Positions 25,028 through 35,816 of a DNA stretch of 64,000 nt are shown here, one piece after another. Position 1 is the stretch's first letter, and every line of letters starts with the position of its first letter. The position numbers were made by a program, and so were the translations under genes. Under the pieces are notes generated by a model, which worked only from the letters and a program-made list of their open reading frames with translations, did no database searches and had not been told where the DNA came from. This DNA is from an uncultured Alphaproteobacteria bacterium. GTDB lineage: Bacteria > Pseudomonadota > Alphaproteobacteria > Micavibrionales > Micavibrionaceae. The DNA is taken from assembly GCA_937934135.1 (NCBI GenBank), contig CALHAW010000001.1, positions 169,902-233,901 on the forward strand. Reading direction: 5' to 3'.

Positions 25028-27535
25028 ATGCCTTTGGATCATTCAGAATTTATAGACCGCCAAAAAGACCTTCATACGGGGCCTAAAAATCGGAAAAAGA
25101 ACTTTATAAGAAACGCGCTTTTATCGGCTGGGTTTACGGCTCTTTATGTGGCGGCTTGTGTTGCGCTCGCTATTTTCTTGCAAATTGATAAAACGGTTGC
25201 GGTGCTGTCTGGATTATTTTTTGTTATTGCCGCTATTGGTACTTATTGGTCGCAGCAGGTTTTCAAAACACTTAAGTCACGGGATAAAGAACGTAAATTA
25301 ATCCGCGAAGTGTTAGAAGGCAGTCGTGGTGCGCGTATGATCACAGATAGCGCCGATAATGCGGTCTATACGAACCAAAAATTCAAATTATTGTGTCAGG
25401 ATTATGGGGATGAGAGCATTAACGGTCTCTCACAGCTTTTTGCTCATAACCAAGATGCCTTTAAGTTATTTCAGAACTTAGCAGAGCAAGCGCGGCGTGG
25501 CTTAACTGATTCGCTGGAATTAAGTACAGGTGAAGCGGGTAAAGAAAGCTGGTTTGTTGTCACCGCCCAGCCTGTGGCGGGATGGACAGGGTTTGTGCAT
25601 TGGCGGATTGACGATATTACCAAGCAACGTGAATTAAACCGCTCTGTCCGTGAAGAGCGTGAAAAATTAATCGATTTCACCGATAACGCCCCCGTTGGGT
25701 TTTTCTCTGTTGATGAAAAGGGACGCTTTATCTTTGTAAATGCAACGCTGGCGCGGTGGTTGGGCAATGACATTAAAAGCCTGCTTGAAAAAGGTTATCT
25801 GCATACTTATCTGGAACAACCTCCCGAGGATGCTGCCCCCTATGATGTGATTGAAAAAGGCGGCGCACGGCAAGTCGCAGAAGTTCATATGAAAGGCCCT
25901 GGTGGCAAGACATTCTTAGCGAGTGTCAATCAAGCCGTTGTGTCTGAAGAAGGCGGGCGCGTCAGAACGCGTGGCGTTGTCCATGACCTCACGTCAGAGC
26001 GCCAAATGCGTCAGGCCTTAAAAGCTTCAGAAGATAAATTTCAGCGCTTCTTTGATGAGGCCCCCGTGAGTGTGGCGATTGTTGGGCCAGATGCAGCAAT
26101 GCAAGATCATAACACCGCATTTATTAACTTAATCGGTAAACCTATTGAATCGATTGAGAAATATAATCTTAAAGATTTTATCGCTGATGATAATAGAGCT
26201 GTTGTTGTTGAGGCCATTACCCGTATTGAACAAGGCCGCCGTATGGCCCCAATGGAGGTTGCGCTGATTGATAAAGAGGGCGAAGCCGTGACCGTGCAAA
26301 TGCATGCGCGGCGCTTTAAGCAAAGCGATAGCATTGTGCTTCATTTTATTGATTTAACTGAACAAAAGAACCTTGAGGTGCAATTTGTGCAATCTCAAAA
26401 AATGCAAGCAGTGGGGCAATTAGCAGGAGGGATTGCGCATGACTTTAACAATCTTTTAACCGCGATCATTGGCTTTTCTGACTTGTTGTTATTGCGTCAT
26501 AAGCCAGGGGATTCATCCTTTGGTGATATTATGCAGATTAAACAAAATTCAAACCGTGCGGCGAATCTTGTGCGTCAACTCTTGGCGTTTTCCCGTCAAC
26601 AAACATTGCGCCCGCAAATTCATGATATGGCCGATATCTTAACAGAGCTATCGCATTTGATGCGCCGTTTGATTGGTGCGAATATTGATTTGGATGTTGT
26701 GCATGGGTCAAATCTGGGCTTGGTAAAGATTGATGTGGGGCAGATGGAACAGGTTTTAATTAACTTGGCCGTTAATGCCCGCGATGCAATGGAAGAAGGC
26801 GGCGACCTTACCGTGACCACGGCCAACTTTATTAACGAAGCGCCCTTATTTTGCGGTGAAGATGAAATGCCACCCGGCGAATGGGTTTCTATCGCTGTCC
26901 AAGATACAGGATGTGGTATTTCAGATGAAAACCTAACCCGTATTTTAGAACCGTTTTTCACTACCAAAGATGTGGGGCAGGGAACAGGTTTGGGGCTTGC
27001 CACGGTTTACGGGATTATTCGCCAAACGGGTGGATTTTTGAATATTGATAGCGCCGTTGGCAAAGGCACGACTTTCACCATTTACCTCCCACGTGTTAGC
27101 GAAGAAGATATTAAAAAAGAAGAAGAAATCGTCGAAAAAGAGCCAGAGCAAAAAGTTGCGGATTTAACGGGTACCGCGCGTATTCTGCTTGTTGAAGATG
27201 AGGATGCCGTACGGACGTTCAGTACGCGCGCGCTGATGAATAAAGGCTATGAAGTCCTCGCGGCGGAGCATGGGCAAGCAGCGCTTAATTTGATGGAAGA
27301 ACAAGAAAACAAACATCTTGATCTTCTGATTACGGATGTAATGATGCCGGATATGGATGGCCCAACTTTGGCCAATAATATGCGCGCCGTTAGTCCGAAG
27401 CTTAAAATCATTTTTATCTCTGGCTACACTGAAGATAAATTGAAAGAACATATGGGCGAAGGCATTTCTTTCCTCCCGAAACCCTTCACCCTCAAACAGC
27501 TCGCCTTGAAGGTGAAAGAGGCGCTGGACGCCTAA
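25028..27535 (+). CDS. cckA: Hybrid sensor histidine kinase CckA
   Basis: Cell-cycle phosphorelay kinase/phosphatase that controls CtrA through ChpT. The layout is two membrane helices (about 28-75), PAS segments (about 95-200, 210-330, 340-445), a HisKA domain with phosphoacceptor His471 in [20 protein letters not shown], a HATPase domain ([17 protein letters not shown], then [12 protein letters not shown]) and a C-terminal receiver with phospho-Asp770 ([13 protein letters not shown]). The 835 residues match alphaproteobacterial CckA, and the [10 protein letters not shown] box is its signature. It follows flhB, linking motility to cell cycle. The Shine-Dalgarno AGGGGA is unusually close to the ATG. 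Confidence 0.92.
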   Translation: MPLDHSEFIDRQKDLHTGPKNRKKNFIRNALLSAGFTALYVAACVALAIFLQIDKTVAVLSGLFFVIAAIGTYWSQQVFKTLKSRDKERKLIREVLEGSRGARMITDSADNAVYTNQKFKLLCQDYGDESINGLSQLFAHNQDAFKLFQNLAEQARRGLTDSLELSTGEAGKESWFVVTAQPVAGWTGFVHWRIDDITKQRELNRSVREEREKLIDFTDNAPVGFFSVDEKGRFIFVNATLARWLGNDIKSLLEKGYLHTYLEQPPEDAAPYDVIEKGGARQVAEVHMKGPGGKTFLASVNQAVVSEEGGRVRTRGVVHDLTSERQMRQALKASEDKFQRFFDEAPVSVAIVGPDAAMQDHNTAFINLIGKPIESIEKYNLKDFIADDNRAVVVEAITRIEQGRRMAPMEVALIDKEGEAVTVQMHARRFKQSDSIVLHFIDLTEQKNLEVQFVQSQKMQAVGQLAGGIAHDFNNLLTAIIGFSDLLLLRHKPGDSSFGDIMQIKQNSNRAANLVRQLLAFSRQQTLRPQIHDMADILTELSHLMRRLIGANIDLDVVHGSNLGLVKIDVGQMEQVLINLAVNARDAMEEGGDLTVTTANFINEAPLFCGEDEMPPGEWVSIAVQDTGCGISDENLTRILEPFFTTKDVGQGTGLGLATVYGIIRQTGGFLNIDSAVGKGTTFTIYLPRVSEEDIKKEEEIVEKEPEQKVADLTGTARILLVEDEDAVRTFSTRALMNKGYEVLAAEHGQAALNLMEEQENKHLDLLITDVMMPDMDGPTLANNMRAVSPKLKIIFISGYTEDKLKEHMGEGISFLPKPFTLKQLALKVKEALDA

Positions 27536-27583
27536 CTTTTTGCTGCTGATTTTCTCTTTTTAAAATTGTTACACACATAAAAT

Positions 27584-27598
27584 GTTCTTTTTTTGTTC
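27584..27598 (+). promoter_or_regulatory. Alphaproteobacterial SOS (LexA) box of recA
   Basis: GTTC-N7-GTTC occurs exactly (spacer of seven T), the direct-repeat LexA operator known from alphaproteobacteria. A TTGTCT at 27601 and CATGAT at 27624 could be -35 and -10, putting the operator right at the promoter. It lies 126 bases before the recA ATG. Confidence 0.82.
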
Positions 27599-27723
27599 TT
27601 TTGTCTTTACAGTAAGAACAAAACATGATCATATAGGGGCAAGATAGTAATGTGAATGAATGTTAAATATCCGTTAAACTCCATTGAACATAGAAAAACC
27701 CTATGTCAGAAAGGACTTAAGAA

Positions 27724-28857
27724 ATGTCTGTTACCCCAATGAAAAAAGAGAACACAATGCATAAAAATGATAAAGAAAAGACTCAGGCGCTGGACGCGGC
27801 TTTGGCACAAATTGAACGTGCCTTTGGAAAAGGTTCCGTGATGAAGCTGTCGGCTGATAATAACCCGATGGAGGTTGAATCAATCTCCACAGGATCATTG
27901 GGGCTTGATATTGGTCTGGGTATTGGCGGTGTACCGCGTGGACGTATTGTTGAGGTTTATGGTCCAGAAAGTTCTGGTAAGACAACATTGGCGCTTCATA
28001 TCATTGCCGAAGCACAGAAAAATGGCGGCAGTTGCGCGATTGTTGATGCAGAACATGCGCTTGACCCTGCCTATGCAAAGAAACTGGGTTGTGACGTGGA
28101 TGAGCTTTTAATCTCTCAACCAGATGCAGGGGAGCAAGCGTTGGAAATTACGGATACATTGGTGCGCTCTGGCGCGCTGGATGTTGTTGTGGTTGACTCG
28201 GTTGCGGCCTTGGTGCCGCGCGCTGAATTGGAAGGGGAAATGGGGGATCATCATGTTGGTCTTCAGGCTCGCCTGATGTCACAGGCACTGCGTAAGCTTA
28301 CAGGGTCAATTTCACGCTCTCGGACAACGGTTATCTTTATTAACCAAATCAGAATGAAAATTGGTGTAATGTTTGGCTCGCCTGAAACAACAACAGGGGG
28401 TAATGCCTTAAAATTCTATTCTTCTGTTCGTCTTGATATTCGCCGTATTGGTCAAATTAAAGACCGCGATGAAGTCGTGGGCAATCAAACCCGTGTGAAG
28501 GTTGTGAAAAACAAAATGGCGCCTCCTTTCCGTCAAATTGAATTTGATATCATGTATGGTAAAGGGATTTCAAAAACAGGTGAAATTCTTGATCTTGGCG
28601 TACAAGGCGGCTTTGTTGAAAAATCAGGTTCATGGTTCTCCGCGCTTGGGGAACGGATTGGTCAAGGGCGTGAGAATGCAAAACAATATTTGCTCGACCA
28701 TCCTGATATGATGAAAACATTGGAAGATAAAATCCGTGAAAATGCAGGATTAATGTCTGATGCAATGCTGGTTGGTCCAGATAAAGAAGAGGGCCCAGAG
28801 CTGGATATTGTCGAAAACACACCACCAGCAGCGCCAAAATCTAAAAAAACAAGTTAG
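27724..28857 (+). CDS. recA: Recombinase RecA
   Basis: DNA strand exchange and LexA co-protease. Walker A is at residues 80-88 (GPESSGKTT). Other RecA motifs are [20 protein letters not shown], then [29 protein letters not shown], and the L2 loop [20 protein letters not shown]. The 377 residues include a short N-terminal extension; the ATG at 27724 is preferred because AAGGA sits 8 bases upstream, though ATGs at 27739 and 27757 are possible. It has its own SOS-box promoter and is followed by a terminator. Confidence 0.98.
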   Translation: MSVTPMKKENTMHKNDKEKTQALDAALAQIERAFGKGSVMKLSADNNPMEVESISTGSLGLDIGLGIGGVPRGRIVEVYGPESSGKTTLALHIIAEAQKNGGSCAIVDAEHALDPAYAKKLGCDVDELLISQPDAGEQALEITDTLVRSGALDVVVVDSVAALVPRAELEGEMGDHHVGLQARLMSQALRKLTGSISRSRTTVIFINQIRMKIGVMFGSPETTTGGNALKFYSSVRLDIRRIGQIKDRDEVVGNQTRVKVVKNKMAPPFRQIEFDIMYGKGISKTGEILDLGVQGGFVEKSGSWFSALGERIGQGRENAKQYLLDHPDMMKTLEDKIRENAGLMSDAMLVGPDKEEGPELDIVENTPPAAPKSKKTS

Positions 28858-28918
28858 GGTTGCAAGTCAAGGCTTTGTGAGAAGACTTATTTAAGAAATG
28901 AATAGATAAAATGAAAAG

Positions 28919-28951
28919 CCGTTCCTCCAATCAAAGGGGAGCGGTTTTTTT
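28919..28951. terminator. Terminator between recA and smpB
   Basis: A hairpin of CCGTTCCTCC with GGGGAGCGG (with one G-T pair and a bulge) and a plus-strand tail of seven T. It lies about 60 bases beyond the recA stop and touches the converging smpB stop codon, so it may serve both. Confidence 0.75.
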
Positions 28952-29441
28952 ATCCTCTATCACGCATGATGCGCTGTTTATCACGGTTCCAGTCGCGTTT
29001 TTTCTCTGTTTGGCGCTTATCAAACTCTTTCTTCCCTTTGGCGAGAGCGCATTCTAATTTGGCGAGACCTTTATCATTGAAAAACAACCGAAGCGGCACA
29101 ATCGTATAGCCTTCACGCGAAACCGCGCCCAATAATTTCCCAATTTCTTTTTTTTTCAAAAGCAATTTACGGGGACGACGCGGTTCATGTTGTAAATGGG
29201 GGCTAGCTTGTTGATATTCAGGGATATGCGCATTTAAAAGCACTATATCGCCATTTTTTTCAGCAATATGGGACTCTGCAATCATCGCCTGACCGTGGCG
29301 CAGGGACTTCACTTCTGTTCCAGTTAAAACTAATCCGGCTTCGAACTTATCTTCTATGTGATAATCAAAATTGGCGCGCCTGTTATCGGCGACGGTTTTG
29401 TTTGTCGAAATTAAACCGCCTGACTTTTTATTTTTAGCCAT
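28950..29441 (-). CDS. smpB: SsrA-binding protein SmpB
   Basis: Partner of tmRNA in rescuing stalled ribosomes. Motifs: [20 protein letters not shown], then [31 protein letters not shown] and [14 protein letters not shown], with a basic C-terminal tail ([17 protein letters not shown]). It is 163 residues, the normal length. The start overlaps the dapA stop by 8 bases, an operon common in alphaproteobacteria. The tmRNA gene itself is not in the window. Confidence 0.97.
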   Translation of the reverse strand: MAKNKKSGGLISTNKTVADNRRANFDYHIEDKFEAGLVLTGTEVKSLRHGQAMIAESHIAEKNGDIVLLNAHIPEYQQASPHLQHEPRRPRKLLLKKKEIGKLLGAVSREGYTIVPLRLFFNDKGLAKLECALAKGKKEFDKRQTEKKRDWNRDKQRIMRDRG

Positions 29442-30348
29442 GAGCGGAGAGGTTTTCCGTTTGGTTTATGAGGCCCGCAAAATGGAGCGCCGCATTAACA
29501 TCTTGTTGGCAAGCTGTTGTCGCCTCAAGTAAAGGCAGTCTGACAGTATCCGTGCATAGCCCTAATTGACTGGCGGCATATTTCACCGGTGCAGGAGAGC
29601 TTTCGATAAAGAGCGCTTTATGAATGGGCGCTAATAGATCTCTAATTCTAGAAATTTCATTCATATTGCCTGCCTGCCACGCTTCGTGCAGTTGCGCGCA
29701 TAGGGCAGGGGCAATATTTGAGGTCACAGAAATACAGCCATGGCCGCCTTGCGCCAGAAAGGCTGTAACCGTTCCATCTTCACCAGATAATTGACAAAAA
29801 CCATTCCCAACACGATGACGCAAATCCAAAGGACGCGCTAAATCCGCAGTTGCGTCTTTTAAGCCCACAATATTTTTTAACGCTGATAATCGGGCAAGTG
29901 TTTCATTGCTCATATCAATGACACTACGTCCTGGTATGTTATAAATAATAATTGGTATATCAACGGAATCATTTAATTTTTTGTAATGCGCATAAAGCCC
30001 GTCTTGCGTTGGTTTGTTGTAATAGGGTGTGACGATTAACGCCGCATCCGCACCATCATCTTTTGCTTCTTGGGTTAATTCTAAGGCTTCTGCCGTGTTA
30101 TTTGACCCTGTTCCTGCGATGACAGGAATGCGCTTATTGACGATCTCAACACAGCGCCGAATAATTTTCTTATGCTCATCATGCGATAAAGTTGGCGATT
30201 CCCCTGTTGTGCCACACGGGACAACACCATGGCTGCCCTGATCAATTTGCCATTCAACAAAATGATCAAAAGCTTTCCAATCAATCGCTCCATCTTTTTG
30301 AAAGGGAGTAATAAGCGCGGTAATAGATCCTTTAAACATAACAGCCAT
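29434..30348 (-). CDS. dapA: 4-hydroxy-tetrahydrodipicolinate synthase DapA
   Basis: Condenses pyruvate with aspartate semialdehyde, the first step of the lysine/diaminopimelate branch. Active-site elements are [14 protein letters not shown], then [16 protein letters not shown] (Tyr) and the Schiff-base Lys in [10 protein letters not shown], plus the substrate-binding [16 protein letters not shown]. It is 304 residues; the usual family start corresponds to the ATG at 30339 ([13 protein letters not shown]), three codons in, and neither has a clear Shine-Dalgarno. It is co-transcribed with smpB. Confidence 0.96.
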   Translation of the reverse strand: MAVMFKGSITALITPFQKDGAIDWKAFDHFVEWQIDQGSHGVVPCGTTGESPTLSHDEHKKIIRRCVEIVNKRIPVIAGTGSNNTAEALELTQEAKDDGADAALIVTPYYNKPTQDGLYAHYKKLNDSVDIPIIIYNIPGRSVIDMSNETLARLSALKNIVGLKDATADLARPLDLRHRVGNGFCQLSGEDGTVTAFLAQGGHGCISVTSNIAPALCAQLHEAWQAGNMNEISRIRDLLAPIHKALFIESSPAPVKYAASQLGLCTDTVRLPLLEATTACQQDVNAALHFAGLINQTENLSAHG

Positions 30349-30377
30349 CTTATATAAAATTATGTATGATCACAAGC

Positions 30378-30432
30378 ATTGCATAATGCAATTTTAATGC
30401 AAATTGCGAGGGCATATTGCAAAAACTATAAT
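30378..30432 (+). promoter_or_regulatory. Promoter with clustered TTGCA boxes
   Basis: TTGCGA (30404-30409) and TATAAT (30427-30432) are 17 bases apart, a near-ideal sigma-70 promoter pointing at the LuxR-type gene at 30523. A 7-1-7 dyad ATTGCAT-A-ATGCAAT (30378-30392) and further ATGCAAAT (30397-30404) and ATTGCAA (30416-30422) copies surround the -35. Together they look like an operator array, perhaps autoregulatory. The promoter also lies in the dapA upstream region. Confidence 0.55.
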
Positions 30433-30522
30433 GAGGAGGCTTGAAAATAAAGGATATTTTCTGGCTTGCTTTTTGCTCTTATAAAGAACGGATAAAAAAC
30501 GGGCCAAGAGTGGGGGCTATTT

Positions 30523-31032
30523 GTGGGCAATAATAAAATTTATCATGTCTTGTTAAAGGGCAAGTGCGCGGTATGGTTGGATACGATGAAGCATGTTTTG
30601 GAAGGTTATGCATGCTGTGTGTTGGTTTGCGAGTCTGACAACAAGTTAACGGAATGCGTTTTTTGTGACTTGGATATGTTATCTTTGCAAGATTTACGGC
30701 AGGAAGTAACATCGCGCCGTATTTTTGGTTTTTATAATAAAAAAATAAGCGCTGAGAAAAAGGCGCTCTGTGAGGCCGTGTTTAAAAAGAACATACCCGC
30801 TTATCAGCTATGTTCTTTTTTATTTAATGCACGCGAAAATTTAGGCCAATATCATCATAATGATATTATGTTGCTTAAATCATTGCACCGTGGATTGAGC
30901 GATAAGCAGATATCGTTTGATATGGGCTTGCCGCTTTCAACGGTGAAATATTATCTAAGGTGCCTTTATAAAAAACTAAATGTTTCAAACAGGACACAGG
31001 CGGCTTTGGCGGCGCATGAATTTATAGTATAA
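30523..31032 (+). CDS. LuxR/NarL-type regulator with pseudo-receiver-like N-terminus
   Basis: A 169-residue protein whose C-terminal 60 residues form a LuxR-type helix-turn-helix: IMLLKSLHRGLSDKQISFDM followed by LPLSTVKYYLRCLYKKLNVS and NRTQAALAAHEF. The N-terminal ~100 residues have the strand/helix rhythm of a receiver domain (CVFCDLDMLSL, then IFGFYNKKISAEKKALCEAV), but the usual acidic pocket and conserved Thr/Lys are not evident, and it is Cys-rich. So it is probably phosphorylation-independent. The start codon is GTG with a GGGGG run 5 bases upstream. Its promoter and TTGCA boxes are described separately. Target genes unknown. Confidence 0.7.
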   Translation: MGNNKIYHVLLKGKCAVWLDTMKHVLEGYACCVLVCESDNKLTECVFCDLDMLSLQDLRQEVTSRRIFGFYNKKISAEKKALCEAVFKKNIPAYQLCSFLFNARENLGQYHHNDIMLLKSLHRGLSDKQISFDMGLPLSTVKYYLRCLYKKLNVSNRTQAALAAHEFIV

Positions 31033-31038
31033 CAAGGC

Positions 31039-32184
31039 ATGAAAATCGATTTTCCTGCTTGGATTGACGTGCAAACTCTTGAAACGCTTTTTAATGTTTT
31101 GGGTGATGATACAACGCGCTTGGTCGGTGGCTGCGTACGAAACGCTATTATTGATGGCCCTGTTACGGATATTGATCTGGCGACGATGTTAACGCCAGAT
31201 GATGTTATGGCGCATTGTGATAAGGCGGGCATGAAAATAGTGCCAACAGGCATTGATCATGGCACCGTTATGGCTGTTATCGCAGGGCAGTGCTTTGAAA
31301 TAACCACTCTTCGTCAAGATGTCGAAACAGATGGCCGCCACGCAAACGTGGAGTTTACCGATGATTGGCGCGCGGATGCCGCGCGGCGTGATTTTACGAT
31401 GAATACGCTTTATATGGATTTGGCAGGCAATGTGTTCGACCCTCTTGGACAGGGGATTGCTGATTTAAAAGCGCGCCGCGTTCGGTTTGTTGGGGATCCT
31501 GCCAAACGTGTTGAGGAAGATTATTTACGAATTTTGCGCTTTTTCCGCTTTCAGGCGCAATATGGTGCGGGCGCGATTGATATAGAAGCGCTACAGGCCT
31601 GTGTGCAGGCCGCGCAACAGATTGAAACCTTATCATTGGAACGGATTACGCAGGAATTTTTGAAAATAATAGCAACGGATAAAGCCGCGGATATTTTAAT
31701 GGTGATGTTTGAAAATAATATTTTAGATGATCTGCCGCATGAAGAATATGCCCCTAAAACGCTATCGCGGCTCATTCATATTCAAAAACAGCAAAATGAA
31801 CCGAACACGCTCTCTCGTCTTTTTATAATCGGGGGAAACAAACCGTGCTTTTTTGAAAAATATTTAAGGCTCTCGCACGTACAAAAAAAGTTTTTGATTA
31901 AGCTCGATATGGCGACCAATAAAAGTTTTTTTGATAATGAAAAAGATTTGAAGAAAGCTATTTTTTATCACGGCAATGATGTTCTGGTGCAGGGTTATTT
32001 ATTGCGCTGCGCGATAGAGGGTAAAAAAATTGATACAGGGTTTTTTAACATTTTAAAAAATTGGCGAGCGCCCACATGCCCTGTTACGGGTGAGAGCTTA
32101 ATCGCAGAAGGCTACCAAACCGGCCCTGAATTAGGGCAGGAGTTAGAGCGCCGTGTGGAAGAATGGTTGGAGGCGGTTATTTAA
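31039..32184 (+). CDS. cca: CCA tRNA nucleotidyltransferase / poly(A) polymerase family
   Basis: Adds or repairs the 3' CCA of tRNAs. The nucleotidyltransferase head shows TRLVGGCVRNAI with the metal-binding D44 and D46 (TDIDLAT), then the RRDFTMNTLYMD motif and the RNA-binding VGDPAKRVEEDYLRILRFFR. The C-terminal domain (about 200-381) is less conserved. It lies 7 bases after the LuxR-type gene, so the two probably share a transcript, and it overlaps the converging small gene by 4 bases. Confidence 0.92.
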   Translation: MKIDFPAWIDVQTLETLFNVLGDDTTRLVGGCVRNAIIDGPVTDIDLATMLTPDDVMAHCDKAGMKIVPTGIDHGTVMAVIAGQCFEITTLRQDVETDGRHANVEFTDDWRADAARRDFTMNTLYMDLAGNVFDPLGQGIADLKARRVRFVGDPAKRVEEDYLRILRFFRFQAQYGAGAIDIEALQACVQAAQQIETLSLERITQEFLKIIATDKAADILMVMFENNILDDLPHEEYAPKTLSRLIHIQKQQNEPNTLSRLFIIGGNKPCFFEKYLRLSHVQKKFLIKLDMATNKSFFDNEKDLKKAIFYHGNDVLVQGYLLRCAIEGKKIDTGFFNILKNWRAPTCPVTGESLIAEGYQTGPELGQELERRVEEWLEAVI

Positions 32185-32408
32185 CCAATGAGAGGTTGTG
32201 GATTATTTGCTGGTAATAGCCCATGTTCTTCAGACTGCGAAGATTCGCTGATGCGGGGTAAATTTACTTCAACCCATTGATCCATAAGCGTGTTGAGATT
32301 TCCAGATTTAATAGTTAAAGTTCCAGATTCTATTAATTTAGAAAGATAGTCTTTTTGATTTTCTATCAGATAATGTTCTCGTTGTGTCGGGGGGCCTTGT
32401 ATTGGCAT
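32181..32408 (-). CDS. Small protein of unknown function, 75 residues
   Basis: A predicted 75-residue protein, mixed charge, no membrane segment: MPIQGPPTQREHYLIENQKD, then YLSKLIESGTLTIKSG and a Pro/Asn-rich end. I do not recognise a family. Support for it being real is a good Shine-Dalgarno (AGAGGAC, 5 bases before ATG) and use of an otherwise empty interval. It converges with cca, overlapping its stop by 4 bases. Confidence 0.5.
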   Translation of the reverse strand: MPIQGPPTQREHYLIENQKDYLSKLIESGTLTIKSGNLNTLMDQWVEVNLPRISESSQSEEHGLLPANNPQPLIG

Positions 32409-32495
32409 TTTGTCCTCTTGGGTTATTAAACTAACTGTAATATGCCGTTATGGGTTAGGCTTGTCAATAATATTATGAAAAACAATAGCTTTCTA

Positions 32496-33383
32496 TCACC
32501 ATTTTACTTCTGGGGGCAGGGACATCAGAATGGCTTCGGTATTGCCGCCTGTTTTCAGGCCAAATGTTGTGCCGCGATCATAAAGTAAGTTATATTCGAC
32601 GTAACGCCCGCGTTTAATAAGCTGCTGCTCACGTTGCTCGGCGCTCCATTCTTTATTCATGTGCTGGCGCACTATTTGCGGATAACACGCCAAAAATGCC
32701 TTACCGACATCTTGGGTAAAGGTAAAATCAGCATCCCAATCGCCAGATTGCAGGTAATCATAAAAAATGCCGCCAACACCACGGGACTCATTTCGATGGG
32801 GAAGATAAAAATACTCATCACACCATTTTTTAAACTTGGGGTAGTATGCTTTGTCATGCGTATCACAGGCTTTTTTTAATGCGCCGTGAAAGGCTTGGGT
32901 GTCTTCGTCATTTTCAAACATGGGGGTCAGGTCTGCGCCGCCGCCAAACCATCCCTCGGATGTCACAATCATGCGGGTATTCATGTGTACGGCAGGGACA
33001 AGCGGATTTTGCATGTGTGCAACAAGCGAAATACCTGCGGCCCAAAACGCGCCATTGCTTTGATCTGCGCCTTTCATGTTTTTGGTAAATTCGGGGCTGA
33101 ACGTGCCATGAACTGTTGAAATATTGACCCCAACTTTTTCAAAAACACGGCCGCGCATCAGGGATATTTCACCGCCACCTTTAAGGATAGAGCCACTTTC
33201 ATTCGGTTCATTACTATTGTCGCGTTGCCATGGTTTGCGTTCAAATTGTCCGATGGGTAAATCTTGCTTTGATGTGCCGGTTAACGCCTCTTCGATTTTT
33301 TCAAATTCGGCGCAGATATCATTGCGCAGAGTTTGAAACCATGTTGCGGCTTGTTGTTTTTTATCATCCCAATTTTCGGTCAT
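32496..33383 (-). CDS. hemF: Oxygen-dependent coproporphyrinogen III oxidase HemF
   Basis: Converts coproporphyrinogen III to protoporphyrinogen IX in heme synthesis. Family motifs: [20 protein letters not shown], then [40 protein letters not shown] and [20 protein letters not shown]. It is 295 residues, the normal length. It overlaps trmL by 4 bases (ATGA), so the two are co-translated. It uses O2, consistent with the aerobic bc1 complex encoded next door. Confidence 0.97.
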   Translation of the reverse strand: MTENWDDKKQQAATWFQTLRNDICAEFEKIEEALTGTSKQDLPIGQFERKPWQRDNSNEPNESGSILKGGGEISLMRGRVFEKVGVNISTVHGTFSPEFTKNMKGADQSNGAFWAAGISLVAHMQNPLVPAVHMNTRMIVTSEGWFGGGADLTPMFENDEDTQAFHGALKKACDTHDKAYYPKFKKWCDEYFYLPHRNESRGVGGIFYDYLQSGDWDADFTFTQDVGKAFLACYPQIVRQHMNKEWSAEQREQQLIKRGRYVEYNLLYDRGTTFGLKTGGNTEAILMSLPPEVKW

Positions 33384-33844
33384 ATTTTTGTTTGTCTCAA
33401 TGTTTGTCTTAAGGCCTCGCCTGTAATCATTGCTGTGGCATTAATAATATTAAGAGAGCGCGCTTGTCCAGCCATCGGAATCGTCACGCGATTCTCAAGC
33501 TGGTTATGTATTTCTTCGGGAACGCCGGCGCTTTCACGCCCCGCCATTAATATGTCACCCGCTTGAAAAGTGAAATCAGTATAGGATTTGTCCGTTTTGG
33601 TGGTCATGAGTACGATTCTACGCTCTGCGTATGTGTATTGAAAGGCAGTCCATGAGTTATGCTCAACCAAGTCGACTTGCTCTACATAATCCATTCCTGA
33701 TTGTTTTATCTTTTTATAATCCCATGGAAACCCGCATGGGTGAATGATGTCGAGCGTAAGACCCAAGCACGCACAAAGCCGCATGGCCGCGCCCACATTC
33801 TGGGGTATGTCAGGTTGATAGAGGGCAATATGGATCATCTGCAT
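33380..33844 (-). CDS. trmL: tRNA (cytidine/uridine-34-2'-O)-methyltransferase TrmL
   Basis: SPOUT methyltransferase that modifies the wobble base of tRNA-Leu. It has [20 protein letters not shown] at the N-terminus, the knot region [15 protein letters not shown] and [20 protein letters not shown] at the C-terminus. It is 154 residues, normal for TrmL. It is the first gene of a trmL-hemF pair, diverging from petA. A tRNA-Leu(CAA), a known TrmL substrate type, is encoded at 56681. Confidence 0.93.
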   Translation of the reverse strand: MQMIHIALYQPDIPQNVGAAMRLCACLGLTLDIIHPCGFPWDYKKIKQSGMDYVEQVDLVEHNSWTAFQYTYAERRIVLMTTKTDKSYTDFTFQAGDILMAGRESAGVPEEIHNQLENRVTIPMAGQARSLNIINATAMITGEALRQTLRQTKI

Positions 33845-33969
33845 TTACTCTTTGGGATTATTCAACTTTTTATATAATATGGGCTGGAAATCTTACTTTC
33901 CATGCGGTATGTCATAGCGTATTTTACTGTAATAGTATAAATTATTTATTCAATATTCGGGGTGTCCTT

Positions 33970-34530
33970 ATGAGTGATTCAAAAAAACCAGACGATAAAA
34001 AAGAGGAAAATGGTGAAACACGCCGTGATTTCCTCTATTTAACTGCTGCGGCCTTTGGCGCGGTGGGGGCGGGTTCTGTCGCTTGGCCTTTGGTAGATCA
34101 AATGAATCCTGCGGCGGATACGCTTGCGCTTTCTACAACCGAAGTGAATGTGAGCGATATTGCCGAAGGGCAGTCAAAAACAGTGATGTGGCGCGGAAAA
34201 CCTGTCTTTATCAAACATCGTACGCCAGCAGAAATTGAAGAAGCAAAAAAAGACGACACGGCAGAGCTGCGTGATCCACAAACAGACGCAGAGCGTGTAA
34301 AAGAAGGCCATGAAAAATGGCTTGTAACTGTCGGAATTTGTACACACCTTGGCTGTGTGCCGTTGGGGCAAAAAGATTCTGATGTGAAAGGGGAATATGA
34401 GGGCTGGTTCTGTCCTTGTCACGGGTCACATTATGATACATCAGGGCGTATACGTAAGGGGCCTGCACCTAAAAATCTGGAAGTTCCAGAATATACATTC
34501 ATTAATGACACAACAATTAAAATTGGGTAA
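33970..34530 (+). CDS. petA: Ubiquinol-cytochrome c reductase Rieske iron-sulfur subunit
   Basis: Rieske subunit of the bc1 complex, moved to the membrane by Tat. The twin-arginine signal/anchor is [19 protein letters not shown] (about 17-36). The [2Fe-2S] ligands lie in CTHLGCVP (from C124) and CPCHGSHYD (C148, H151). It is 186 residues. It is the first gene of petABC, with 5 bases to petB. Confidence 0.97.
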   Translation: MSDSKKPDDKKEENGETRRDFLYLTAAAFGAVGAGSVAWPLVDQMNPAADTLALSTTEVNVSDIAEGQSKTVMWRGKPVFIKHRTPAEIEEAKKDDTAELRDPQTDAERVKEGHEKWLVTVGICTHLGCVPLGQKDSDVKGEYEGWFCPCHGSHYDTSGRIRKGPAPKNLEVPEYTFINDTTIKIG

Positions 34531-34535
34531 GCGAC

Positions 34536-35816
34536 ATGGGTAGTGGTAAGAGAGAAAAATTTGAGAACCCCGCAATAGAATGGGTTGATTCACGGCTTCC
34601 AATCTTCACGATGATGCAGAAGGAATATGGTGTTTTTCCAACCCCTAAGAACTTCAATTATTTTTGGAATTTTGGCGCGATTGCGATGGTGATGTTGATG
34701 ATCATGATCATCACCGGCATTGTATTGGCAATGCACTACACGCCGCATGCCGATATGGCGTTTGAAAGCGTTGAACGCATTATGCGTGATGTCAACCATG
34801 GTTGGATGCTGCGTTATATTCATGCCAATGGGGCGTCTTTCTTTTTTATTGCGGTTTATATTCATATTTTCCGTGGAATGTATTACGGATCTTACAAACA
34901 GCCGCGTGAAATCCTCTGGATTTTGGGTGTGTTGATCTTCCTTCTGATGATGGCGACCGCTTTTATGGGGTATGTGCTTCCTTGGGGACAAATGAGCTTT
35001 TGGGGCGCCACAGTGATCACAAATCTTTTCTCTGCCATTCCGTTGGTGGGGGACAGTATTGTGACATTGCTTTGGGGTGGTTTTTCCGTTGATAATGCAA
35101 CATTAAACCGTTTCTTTGCGCTGCATTATTTAATGCCATTCGTGATTGTTGCTGTTGTTTTCTTGCATGTTTGGGCGCTGCATGTTGTGGGGTCAAATAA
35201 CCCATTAGGGATTGAACCAAAAACCAAACAAGATACTTTGCCATTCCACCCTTATTATACAATGAAGGACACATTTGGCTTGATGGCCTTTATGATTGTG
35301 TTTGTGATTTTTGCGTTCTTTATGCCGAATGCTTTGGGGCATCCAGATAATTATATTCCAGCAGATCCGCTAATCACGCCAGCGCATATTGTGCCTGAAT
35401 GGTACTTCTTACCGTTCTATGCCATTTTACGGGCGATTACTTTTGATCTGGGGCTTCCTTTTACATCTGTTATTTTCTGCCCTGCGAAGTTGGGCGGTGT
35501 GTTGGCGATGTTTGGGTCTATCGCGCTTCTTTTTGCGCTTCCCTTTATTGATAAGCACCCCGTCCGCAGCGCCCGTTTCCGTCCGTGGTATCGCATCGCC
35601 TTACTTTCTTTTGTGGCGAATGCGTTTATTCTTGGCATTTGCGGTGGTAAGCCCGCCGAAGGGTTTTGGGTGCCATTGTCACAATTTAGCACGTTTTATT
35701 ACTTCGCTTTCTTCCTTGTGATCTTACCAATCTTAAATAAGAAAGAACCCGTATTAGACTTACCATCCAGTATTAACGAGGCTGTTTTAGCCAAAAACAA
35801 AAAGGCGAGTGCCTAA
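34536..35816 (+). CDS. petB: Ubiquinol-cytochrome c reductase cytochrome b
   Basis: Membrane core of the bc1 complex with two b hemes, about eight membrane helices over 426 residues. Seen: [20 protein letters not shown], then the heme-binding [40 protein letters not shown] (Qo site), [20 protein letters not shown] containing the PEWY motif ([13 protein letters not shown]). The last codon overlaps petC by one base. Confidence 0.97.
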   Translation: MGSGKREKFENPAIEWVDSRLPIFTMMQKEYGVFPTPKNFNYFWNFGAIAMVMLMIMIITGIVLAMHYTPHADMAFESVERIMRDVNHGWMLRYIHANGASFFFIAVYIHIFRGMYYGSYKQPREILWILGVLIFLLMMATAFMGYVLPWGQMSFWGATVITNLFSAIPLVGDSIVTLLWGGFSVDNATLNRFFALHYLMPFVIVAVVFLHVWALHVVGSNNPLGIEPKTKQDTLPFHPYYTMKDTFGLMAFMIVFVIFAFFMPNALGHPDNYIPADPLITPAHIVPEWYFLPFYAILRAITFDLGLPFTSVIFCPAKLGGVLAMFGSIALLFALPFIDKHPVRSARFRPWYRIALLSFVANAFILGICGGKPAEGFWVPLSQFSTFYYFAFFLVILPILNKKEPVLDLPSSINEAVLAKNKKASA

